From: Heterobilharzia americana
Taxonomy: Eukaryota; Platyhelminthes; Trematoda; Strigeidida; Schistosomatidae
Assembly: GCA_944470555.2 (NCBI GenBank)
Contig: OX104127.1
Location: 137,968,786-138,032,785 of the forward strand
Direction of reading: 5' to 3'
DNA length: 64,000 bases
Below, one piece after another: positions 40,646-52,600 of the stretch. Under the pieces are notes generated by a model. It was not told the origin of the DNA. It saw only the letters and a program-made list of their open reading frames with translations, and ran no database searches. The position numbers and the translations under genes are program-made. The stretch's first letter is position 1. Each line of letters opens with the position of its first letter.

Positions 40646-43600
40646 TTTAAAAATAACACCAATTAAAACATTTGGATGAACAATGTTTTTATTCTAATTT
40701 ATTAGCTGTAATATTTATCCTTAAGTTTTTCGGGTCATTTATTGAACTTGCTTATAGAAATTCTTCGGAAAAAATTCAAAAGAAAAACATAAAGAAACTG
40801 TTTAATATTATTTCTCATTAGAAATGAATGAAATTTTAACTATGCAAATCATCAAAAGACTTATTCATTGGCTTCAGTTTGGGTAGTTTTAAACCGTCAG
40901 CCTATTGATTATAAAATAGGCTTATCACTTTACAAGAAAAACAATTCATCTTGGTATTATTAGTGGATAGTGGTTAACAGTGGAATCCATATCGCGTGTT
41001 TCATCCTATTTTGAACTCATCAGCTGGATATACCTGCCTTTCAGTGGGTGATTTTTTCCCACTTAGACTCGAACACACGACCAATTACTTCAGACGCCAA
41101 AGCTTTCCTTACTAAGCCACTGGTCAGTCATTTCAGCCCTGCATAGCAACAACCATTGATATTGGTTGCACAAGTGGTGTCTATCGTGCCCAATCATCTA
41201 GTAGATAAAGCTGTGGGATTTAAAGCTACTGGTCATGGGTTAGAGTATTACTTGGAATAACATCAAGAGGAAAATACATCCAGCGGATGATTCATAAATA
41301 GGATGAAATGCGTGTTCTGGATTCCACAGCTGGTTAAAAAGATGTTTATGAATTGACCTAATCATCAATATTTTTCGTATGCTGATCAGTTTTCACTTCA
41401 TTTTGTATGTGGTCGACCTATTTAATTACTGCTATTGCTACCACTTCTACTGTTCACAACAAATACAAGTGTAAAGACACACACATATACATGTACATAA
41501 CTGAATACACAGATAATTTATGCTTTCCATTTGGAAAACAAATAGACAATGTCTGATCGACCTGTAGAGTGAATAAATTTACTTCCATCTTGTTATACCA
41601 CGCAACTGATGAAATTCGCTAATCATTATTTATTATGCATTCTTAATTATATTTACATATAAGTTTTAATTAATGCAAAATAAATTGTCATCTGTTTACC
41701 ATGCTTCTCTTCATCATTTCCTTTGTTTATTTTGTCGTTTTTCTCTATCTGAGCGGAACGAAATTGTTTGTTTTGTTCTCGGCTTCTGTTGTCAATTGTT
41801 TCATCTCTCAATGACAGATAAACTATCAATTATCAAGATATTCATTATAATAACCTAAATTATTTTGCATAAATTTGACGAGAACAACTTCTAAGTAAAA
41901 ACCTTTTCTGAGCTGAAACCTGCTGCGGCAACACTGTATAATGAGGGAGATGATGACTGAGCATGAGTAACACATGCTCAACCTATCAGAATACATAAAG
42001 AATCTCAAACTCAAAAACAAATCCTCATCTACCTCAAAGTATACACCTTACTTTTTACCTTGTCAACAACTTCACTTTGCAGAACTATGTCACCTGCATT
42101 TCACAAATTTCGTTTTAAGGTTTCCATAACCTGGAAAACTTTAGTACAATAAATCCTTACTCCTGTCCCGTTGACTGGAGCAGATTAATCGGCAGCTACT
42201 GACATATTTGCTGCTGTGAAAATACCTTGATATTGCCGACATTTTCAGCTTCAGCAGCTAGCAGTAGGACATAAAAGCCAACATACCAATAGTGACAGAC
42301 AGATTCGGTGCAATCAACGACGGGGACTTGCAAACTATAGCATCAGAACTGTACTAGACCAGTCACACAAGAACTGCCTGCCGTGACTAAGTCACCCATA
42401 TATAACGTTTTGAAGTTTGAAGCAAGAGGTTCTGTTTTCCAGTGGTAGCGTAAAGAACATCACTCAGTAGTAGGTAGGTACATTCAGCTGATGAGTCCCC
42501 AAGTTGGAGGAAACGTGCATCGTGAATTCTGCTGCTAGCCAATATTCACTATTTATATGAAACCCTGTAAACTTCCTATCAGCATATTAATTTTACGGTT
42601 TTGAAATCCAAGTATTCTTTTAAGAAATCCTCTATAATTCCAACCTTCTTCCTAAACAGATAGCACAATGCAGAAATTTCAGACAGATATTGAACAAGGC
42701 AGAGAACAAGAGTCACAAGCAAACCAAGAGTCAGAAAAACAGCATCAGTCATACGGAAAACCAATACTTCCTTATAGTTCAATGTTTATCTTTTCTTCAA
42801 CAAATCCGTAAGTTTACCAATTGTAATTTTTTAATAAACGGTATAAACCTTTTTATCGTAGGTCAGTGTCTTATAAACATACATCAGAAATGGAAGAGTA
42901 CTGAGCGGGTGTTTTCTGTTTTATGGGAAACTCATTTACTCTGTAACCAAAGAAACGAAGTGAACTTACTAAAGTTTGAGTAACTGAACCTAGATCTATT
43001 CGATGAAATTTTCTACCTTGATCAATTTTTGATACATTTCGACTCATCCTCAGGATGTTTAGCATACTGATGAGACAGAATAACTATTATTCGACCTGCC
43101 AGTTTTCAAGTTCACGTTTTTGAAATAGGCTCAGTGAAATTTTCATTATAATAGCACCAATGACAAGATAAAATGAATAGTGTTTAATCACAAGCTGACC
43201 AAGTTTACAGAAATCAGTTGACAAGGTTAACTTAAGTGGTTCAAATGTACACAGACGTATCCGAAGGCTTGAGCACCATACCATTCCTTTTCAAAGCAAG
43301 CCATCACTGAACATTTGAAAGAAGTTGTGGAAGAAGACACAACAACTATGGGTTATTGTCTGGCTCTACATTTTATGTGACCGATATCAGTTTCTTGTGC
43401 ATATTCCAATGAGATCCTTCAATTAACATAGTTTGACAAGAATGTTTTTCATTTGCATGTCTTTTACCTTATTTTTTTTCATATTTCATATTTATTTTGC
43501 TATCCTCTTCACTTTTATTTCAGCGTAAGACGATTTGTCACTTTGTCGTCAATCTACGTTTCTTTGATCTATTCATTATGATTGTCATCGTGTCTAGCAG

Positions 43601-46600
43601 CGTTGCACTAGCTGCAGAAGATCCAGTCAGTGAAAATAGCACAAGAAATTGTCTACTGGAGTATTTTGATCATGCTTTTACTTGTGTTTTTGCTATTGAA
43701 ATGTTGTTAAAGGTGAGTTGTTGAAAAGATTTACGATTAAAAGTTGAACTGGGTTGTACTCATTGTTGAAAAATGATAGTAAGGAGAACAAAAGTCATTC
43801 CTTTGTTTGAATATGATTATTTCTTGAATAGGTCAGACATTCAAGAATCTGAGCATTCAACAAGAAACAACGATTGTTAATATTTTCCTACCATGAGGAA
43901 TCTTTCACGCTTAATTATTTCTCATTCTCACTTTATCACATTTCATAAATTACTTTAAATCCTTGATCTATTTTATTGCAATTCATTTTATCCAGTTGTT
44001 ATTCGAACCCATTTGCTGTTTTAACAACTTGCATATGAAACACTCAGTTGTTAGGTAGTTGTCCCAGGGGATCAAGTGAAATAGTCTACATAAGTTTTAA
44101 TTGATTGGAGGCAATCATCAGCAGTTTCTTTACCTTGGTTTTGCTTTTGCCGGCACTCAGTAGCAAGGCGCAACAACAGCCTGGACGAAATTAATGTCAT
44201 ACCTGGGATTCGAACCCGCATCACCCTGTGATGCGATCAAAGACGTCACCACTAAGCTTTTCTAGTCATAACTAGTCTCCTGTAGGATCTCCTATCTTAG
44301 TGGCCACACTTCAAAATAACCGATGGAATTCGGCCAGCCCTCAGGAGTAGACAACATGAAGTTGGTTCTTGTCCAGTGACCAGTCAATGGGTCTACATAA
44401 GTGCATAAGGGGTGGAGCATCCAGCTGTCATGAGAATACAAGGAAGGAAAGAAACTGAAATGAAGCATTACGCAGAAGATGCGGCAACCACTCGGATTAT
44501 ACTTGTGATAATAAAAGGTCGCTAACAATAATCAGGACTGCACAACTAGAACAAAAAGCAATTTGGTAATTGAAACTGGTAGTGAAGTGAACAAGGTTTT
44601 GAAATACAACGTCAGACATATAAGGTAACTTAGATCTTTCTTATCTTGAAGATCAGTATCCAAATTGTCTATTTAGTTTGATTCGAGAAGTATTCAGGTC
44701 AGCCAACAACAACAGCATCTACATTTTGTTAATATAAGTGATAACATTTATCGACTGAAATGACTGCTTTCTCTCTGAACAACTAAAGACAGCTAATTAG
44801 ATTTACAGTCATGCTCGATCCAATAACAGTTTGCAAATGGTTGATAACATTAAAAAAGAGCAAATCCATCAGTAAAACTAGGAACTATATTTATTATAAG
44901 TTACTAATCTGTATCAAAAATCCAAATTACTGAAGCCCCCATACCTCACAGTTCATTAAAGGTTTTTCCCATGATTATTCCATTTGTGTAACGCTGACAA
45001 CAGTGATTCTATTTTCCAGGCTGTAAAAGCCTTTTTTTGGTTATTGAATAGTAATCAATTTGAGTACACTTACAGAGGATAGACTTCTAAATTCAGACCA
45101 TGACCGATAATAAGAGTGACTTTAAAGACCACCCTAGCAACTCCTGAAATGACAAATCAGGCTTCGATATTTCACCTGGGAAATTACTTCTCCAAAAGAT
45201 AAAGGAATGTAATTAGCTATCTCATCAGTTGCTAGGGTGACCTTCAAAGTCACCCCATAATAATACGACAGCTTGTTTTGTCTTCTATGAATCATCTGTA
45301 TTTTCCGCATTTCACCAAAAGGTGTGGAAAGTGGAAGCATTAGCGTAGAACTCGTCTCAATAAATCAAAACCAAGATGGTGCCTAACATTTTTGAAATAA
45401 AATGTAGATTTCCCATCTAAATTGTTCTCTGGGTTCAAGATTGGTAGATAAAAGTTTCAATATTATGATAGACATGCTTATCTACAAAAATTCTTAAAGG
45501 AGCCGAATTATGTGTGGATATCTGTTGATGAATACTTTCAGCTCAGAAATGACTCAGTTAACCATAGAATACGAGGTTTATCATAAGGTCCCTCCGTAAA
45601 CTGAAGTTATTTTGATTGATACCTTTAGGAATGATCCTTGGTTAACAGAGAAAATAGCCGGGAAATTACACAAATGTGAAATGAAACCGTCTCCTATTTA
45701 TGGAATAAAATTTATCGATAAAATACCTTAATTGGATTCAATAATTCTCAGTTCATAATACGTTGTATATTATTCTACCCAAAAACGTTTTACAATTCCG
45801 GAAGACAAATATTAAACTTTCACCTTTATATTACCTGTATGACACCCACAATAAAATTCTGAAATCTATGTAAACACATACTTGACCGGAAACAGCAGCT
45901 GGCGATTTTCCTCTCTTGGCCAAAATTTAACATTCAACAAACCTGGCAGAGGAAATGAATACAGTATAGCCATTTTAGAGTCAGTTGACTTCCTTTTAAC
46001 TTTTCTGTCTCCTTCAGACTTTGAAATTATACATAGTACCTTTTAGATGACTGAATGCTTGCATTAATCACATTTATAGTTCACTATCATACTAAATAAG
46101 AATTCACTATCTAAAGATATAAATCTTCTTTAACTCTCTACCTCTTTAAACCATAAGGCCGATAAATTTGTTCCAATTTATGATAAAGAATTACAAGTGA
46201 TAACATAGAAGCTGTACTCGCCGTATAAAGAAAGGCTATCGTGATTCGTCGCCCAGGGGATAACAGTGTGGTGTTTGAAGTGACTGGTATTATATTCAAG
46301 TTATAGTGGGGATCACATCACTCCCTAAAAGCCAGATATATCCAACTGACGAACCAAAACCAGAAAAAACCCTGTGTCCTAGATTCCGTAGTTAGCTACT
46401 AACCATTAGTTCTCCAGCCTACCATTTTATAGTGGTAGACTATCTGAATTTTACCCTGGAATATCTAATAAAGCTACAATAAAACAATGGAATGTTATTA
46501 TGCTGAAACAAATTTGAGATGATTTAGTCAAATTAGGCTGCTTTATAAGTTCTGACACAGTGATATGTATTTCATGTAGCTGATGCAAAAGTACCATGAA

Positions 46601-49600
46601 TAGTGTAGAAAAGAGACCACTTTTCCTTAAATATTCCTTCAAATAATCTACTTTCACTTGTTACAAAGCATATTTCGCTGTATAAAAGTGTTCTGCATTG
46701 TAAAGATCAAATTAGGAAAGATTAAACTTTTGCTCAATGACTTACACGTAATTGAGTTGACACATGTGGTAATATAGGAATAACTGGGTGCGTACTGCTG
46801 AGGAATCCATACTAGGACGAAACAACTGTCCAGTGCTCCCAGATTTTCAATGGTCCCCTAACTGATGTCAGTCCATGATAAATACCATTTCTAAATTAAA
46901 AATCCCCATTCATCTCAAAAGTGCATTACTGTATAGTGCTCATTAGTGACTTGCTTCCAGATGGATGTCAGGAAGTTCCAATGAGAAGTCGTGATCTGTG
47001 GGGTCAACCAGTCGGAAGTGAAGTGGATGCTAACTGAAGACCTTGGGTGACAGTCGCGCTATGTCGTGAATTGTTAGAAGTTTTAATTTGTGAACCACTG
47101 GAAACTAACCCAGTGGCTGAATGGTTAACGTGTTCACCGTGAAACTTGAAGGTCGTGAGTTCGACGCCTAGTCGGGTCGTGGGTGCGTACTGCTGAGGAG
47201 TCTCAATGCTAGGACGAAACAGGTGTCCAGTGCTCCCAGATTTTCAATCGTTCCCCAACTGATGTCAGTCCATGATGAATACTACTTCTATATAATCTGA
47301 ATTGTTTGTTCAAAAGAAAAGCCACCAGTTAGAACATAGCGAAATGAAGTGAACAAGTTTTATTTCACAACATTCGTTGCTTTTTGCACAAGTTAATAAA
47401 CAGTTATATGTCCATGAAATTCATCTACTACACCTCTGTATACAATCACTAAGCGTTATGGCCTTTCCGTGTACCAAGAGAAGTAATTTGGCTGAAGTTT
47501 TACGATGATTAACTGTACTCAGCAGATTGGTTAGTCAACTAATAGCCTAAAAATGTTCAACCGATAAACATCTTTAGCCATACGACAAAATCCGATATTG
47601 AATCAATAGAAATACTTGCTACAAAAAGGTGAGGACAAAAGCCAAATATTCGGCAAGCTGACGAATCTTCAGTACAAGATAAGCAAGACTTTCGCCAAGA
47701 CCCAGAAAAAAAATCGCTTAAATTATTTTTTTAATTCGTTGAAAATGCGTTTTTGAAAGTCAGACGTGAAGAGGTTTTCGTATTCCAGTTTAAGTTTTGT
47801 AGGCAAAGAAAAGCCACCTACTAAATTCATTCGTGGATCGACCTGAAGTCTTCCCAGTCATCTGATCTGAGACCATGGGATGACAAAGGAAGAAAGGTTT
47901 AAATCTTACTTGATAGAAACTGCTGACACTGCATTATGTAATTAATTTTGTAGTCATCTTTCTGACCAAAAGTGCAATAAGCAGGAATATTGTTCACTTC
48001 TATGACCAGATAAACGTTTGGCCGAAAGTGACAGTGAACAGGCAAATTAACATAATCAAAATAAATTTGATTTCCGATTTCTCTTTAGATATTTGAAGTG
48101 AAAACTATAAGTTGTGACGGATTATTTAGAAAGACAAACCATAAAGAAACTTAGATAATTCTTGAGGACGAAGGTAAAAAACAACTTAAGTGATCGTCAA
48201 ACTGCTGACTGATCTTAATACCAAGCTCCTGAAAATTCACTAGAATACTTTGCATTTTCTCCATCCAGGATTGCCACATTTCCGTAGTCAATTTCATATC
48301 CACAGCTGTCCATGTGCAATGATATGAACGAAGACACGTCATGACGCTTAACTGCTAATTGATGATGTTCAGTAGACGGATATGAAGACAGCGACGACCC
48401 TGTCTTATGTAGTGCTTATCACAGTTTCTGTAGTTTATTTTGTAGATAATATCTGGTTCGTCTTCCTCTGCCCCTATATCTTTCGAGTTGCATAACAGAG
48501 AGTGGAGATATTTTGTGGATTTGTTGGATACAGAGATTTCAAAAGGCTTCAATAATCTAGTTGTGATCTCGGAGACATTCTTCGTGTAAGATAGGACAAT
48601 TCATTTGTTGGTTTTCGAGGTTAAATTCCTGGTTAATAACGAATTATGTAAACATCTTTTGATGAAGTTGCGTGGAAACCCATTCTTCTTGAAAACAGTC
48701 ATTAACCAGTTTTCTTTTCTGTGTAAGGTTGCTGTACTACATGTGTCTTCACTCTTTTGAACAGCTTTTTTGAACAACTGGTTTTGTGTCCTCCTTGGCT
48801 GTTGCTATTGTAATTAGGGATTTGATATGTATGAGTTGGTTTTCTGTATTCTCCAGTTTCCAGTTTCTCTGAATCCCTTTCAGTGATCAGTGCATCTAAA
48901 ATTACAAGCTTAGTATTTGATTAAGTAATTCGTTAATTATGCCTCATAACATACTTTCACTGCAACGGAAAACTCTACAAACAGACAAAACGAACACAAA
49001 TGGGATCGCCTATATCAGGACTAATTGCAGAAGCAGTAATGTAAAGATTGGAAACTGTGGTATTGTCGTTGAACAAACCAAAGCTTTGGGTTAGAAATGT
49101 AAACGACACTTTGTCATCATCAAAAGAAACGAATCTGAAAACGCTTAGAAATTAATCAACAATATTTTTTATCATATCAAATTCACATTTGAAGAGGAGT
49201 CAAATAACAAACTTGTAACTTTAGATGCGCTGACCACTGGAAGAGATTCAGAGAAATTGGAAATATTTTGAAGAACATTGGATTTTTGATAGAACAAGAT
49301 CATGATGAGGGATTCTAAACTTTTTATATTAGTGATCAAGATAGTATAAAATGTACATTTCAAAGATCTATTCATAGAAAGAACCACTATTTGATGTCCA
49401 ATGACTTCGTTCAACTCAACTGTCAATAAGCACCAGCTACATCAATATTCCAGCAGACAAAAATAATCTGTTTCTCTGATGAATTGGCAGATAATATGGT
49501 TATCATTTAAAAATCCTTGGAAACAAAATGACTTTCCAAAGGGATCTGAAACCACTAGTTACTCTGATGAATTTGCTTAGTGTAATATGAAGATAGAATA

Positions 49601-52600
49601 CATTGTGCAAATACACCACATCTCTCACATAACTTTCGTCTTCTTATTTCACTATGCAAATTATCCACACAGTTTATGAGACAATTAAATAAAACATTAT
49701 GTAAAATGCTGCAATGATCAGAAGTGTCTAGCACATAAGTTAATTCATCTGTTTTGAACAACCTACTCACTTTTTATATTTTTGCTTGTATTATTCCTTC
49801 GTTTTTGAACCGAAGAGATCGGTCTCATTAGGCATGTGGGTTCCAGCGAGGATGTCTCGGTATTACTTGTTAATGTTAACCATGAATAGTGACCAGCAAT
49901 GTAATCCGAGAGGTGCGTTTCGTCTTATTCAAGGCTTGTTAGTTGGATATGCCTGCCTTACTGTCAGTGAGCGATATTGTTCCTACTAAGACTCAAACCG
50001 AAAGTCAATGTTGTACTCGAAAATTGTCAGATATCCCCTTCTAGTTTATTCTAGATGAGTATACACATTGACTTGCGAATGAAAATAATTTTTTACCACT
50101 AATAGTGATCACTTAAGTACAGAGAGAAAAGTGACATTGGATCTTACGAGCATTTTATTGAATACCTACGGCTAAGGAGATCCGGAAAACCTCTAAGCAT
50201 CTTTTAGACAAAGAAGAGAACATAGATACCTCAAAACCTTTCAAAATAATCAACAAATAACGGAGTAAAATAAAGAGATTGAAACTAAACTTCTGTATTC
50301 AAAGAAAAGCAGTTTTTAACTGTTCACTAAACTGATAACTAGTTTACAAACCCTCTGTTTGAATAGTTACATCTATTTTCATCCAACTTGTCACCTGTCC
50401 TTAAAATTTGATTTTATTCTACTTAACTCAATAAGCTGTGTACATCTTTACGCCTATTTATTACGCACCCATTTATTCAAGTAACATTTTTACATTGCAC
50501 ATCGTCCCTGTTGCCAGCCTTGTGGATTATCGTTTAACGAGAATGTTTCACTAACATACGCACGCCTTATTAACTTTAATAAATGAAGCTTTTATTCTTA
50601 GTAAACTTGTACTTGCGGAAGTTTTTCACTAACTACCTATATCATGAGCTCAAGTATTTTAAATCCAATATTAAAACATTGTCTTTTGTAAGAACCTGAA
50701 GAAAGCAGGTCCATAATGCTTGTCCGAGATCCCTGCCTTCAGTCCTTCTCTAGTTGTTGACAATAACACTGAAGAACTATATATGAATCTTATGACTTCA
50801 TCTGAAGAATGATACCGCTCTGAAACTTCATCTGCACACCTATGTCCACAGAAACATTTTTTTCTAGTCTTATTGGTTAACGCAAGTGACTAACTATCAG
50901 TCATCTTTTATAACAAACAACAATAGGTTGGATATCAGTGTTGAATTCCATTTCTATGCTCTACTATTACTTACAGTTAATTGACCTCGGTGTTTTTCTA
51001 CATCCATATTCTTATTGTCGTGACACATGGAACTTATTGGATGCAGCAGTAGTAATTGGTGCACTGATATCGTTTTTTCGGTAAGTTGAAAAGAGAATTT
51101 TCCATAAAAATAGTCTTTATTGAATTATTATGTGATTTTTCATTGAATTCTTACTATACCACATAGACATCTTTTCAAAGTTGACTAACCCTTGAGAGTT
51201 GCATGTTTACTGGCAATTATATGGGTTTCAGCATATGTCTCAGTGTCAACAGACATTTAAATATAAATAATGCAACTGAATTTCTAGCTAGAATTTACAA
51301 ATACGTCTAACTGAATTCATCCTAGTCGATAGAAAATTAGGAACGTGTTTGTAATTGTACTTGAATAACTGATGCTGTCCTTCAGAAATACATGATGAAA
51401 GCTTCACTATGAGGTTTCCGAATTCCTTTTACAAACTTAATAAACATCAGTGGGTTGTTAAGTACAATGATAGAAAAATAACACAATTACACCTTGTGAC
51501 TACCAATAGAAACTCATTCTTTTTCCACAGTGCTAAGACAGTGGAGAATATTTGTAGCTCAGGTGGATGGTCCTGGTTGTATAGCGTTCTCCGAGCTCAG
51601 AGAATGCAATACAACCAAGACAGTGCTGAGACTTTCATTCCTCCAGAGAGGTTTTCGAAACTTACTCACCAGCTAAAAATGCCACATATTTCTCATGTTA
51701 ATCTGAACCCTACATTAGTCTACTCAAAATAAAATTTTATGAGAAGTGACAATAACACACTCTGAAAGAGACTGCTCAGTTAACTTAGATGGAAACCAAG
51801 AGACAGCCAGACTGTACTAATTTATCTAGTTATGTTTCTGCTACATAATTTGGTTATATAAAATGAATCATCAAATCACCTGAGACAGCTCCCTGAAAGT
51901 GGAAATACGCAACACTTAAACTGAAAAGTTCAGCTTATGGGTGAAGGAAATAAGTGGCCAAAAAAGTCAAATCGAGTTAAAAGTTATTTAGTTGATTCAA
52001 TAATACAATTTATCTCAAGAATAAAAATGGAATGAGGTCAGACAATAAAATGAAATCAAAAAAACATATGATGGGAAAATAAGATGATAAAGGATGAACA
52101 GTGTGTTTTCACACTAAACTTGGAAGTAAAACGCAGTAAAGATTACCGATGAGTGCTACAGGTAAGAACTAATTATTTCTAATGCTTTAGAGGTGTAGAA
52201 CTTTGGTATAGCTAAGGCTTTGATCAAATCAAGTGTACTCTCTCAGCAACTCTTACATAATAGTCTAAATGCTTTTTCGGGAACAGTGGTACGAAATGTT
52301 TCTTTTAGATAGATGTTCGCTAAATGACGATAATGTTTGTCTGCTTCTAGTATACATTGAATATTCGAGCGCAGGTGTTTCTGCAACTATTTTGGAACAT
52401 GTATCATCATCTTCAACTTCATTAGAAAGCTTTCAGTGAGTTACACATGATAAAAGCTGATATTAGCCAATTACACTTCAACTACGAATACTTGTTGTAG
52501 ACTTGACTAATCAAGATGAATCTAGCCTTAGCTGTCAGGATAGATCTATTTAACTATTGGTTTATGTTACAGTCACGCTAACTAAGCACTTTCTAACTCA

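Larger units (their letters stand above)
40449..42659 (+). other. intron 8
   Basis: 2.2 kb with an AT microsatellite, a head-to-head pair of hammerhead SINEs and a third SINE just before exon 9. 41346-42290 shows nothing I can name. Confidence 0.7.
43713..50976 (+). other. intron 10
   Basis: 7.3 kb. Holds a tRNA-like repeat, a MITE-like element, hammerhead SINEs of both families and an inverted PLE, listed separately. Nothing I can name in 43713-44198, 44271-45115, 45254-46239, 47293-47879, 49431-49829 and 50036-50976. Confidence 0.7.

Noticed and set aside
40474..40662. Open frame with a long Ile-Tyr repeat
   Set aside because: It is only the translation of the TA microsatellite.
43497..43523. 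Reading exon 10 directly from the open frame upstream (Leu-Phe-Gln-Arg-Lys-Thr-Ile-Cys)
   Set aside because: This runs through the acceptor cag, and the exon 9 phase does not allow it; a missing base after the splice explains the data better.
44130..44200. Possible hammerhead near tggacgaaattaatgtc
   Set aside because: GAAA and a GTC are present, but there is no CTGANGA arm upstream and no stem I.
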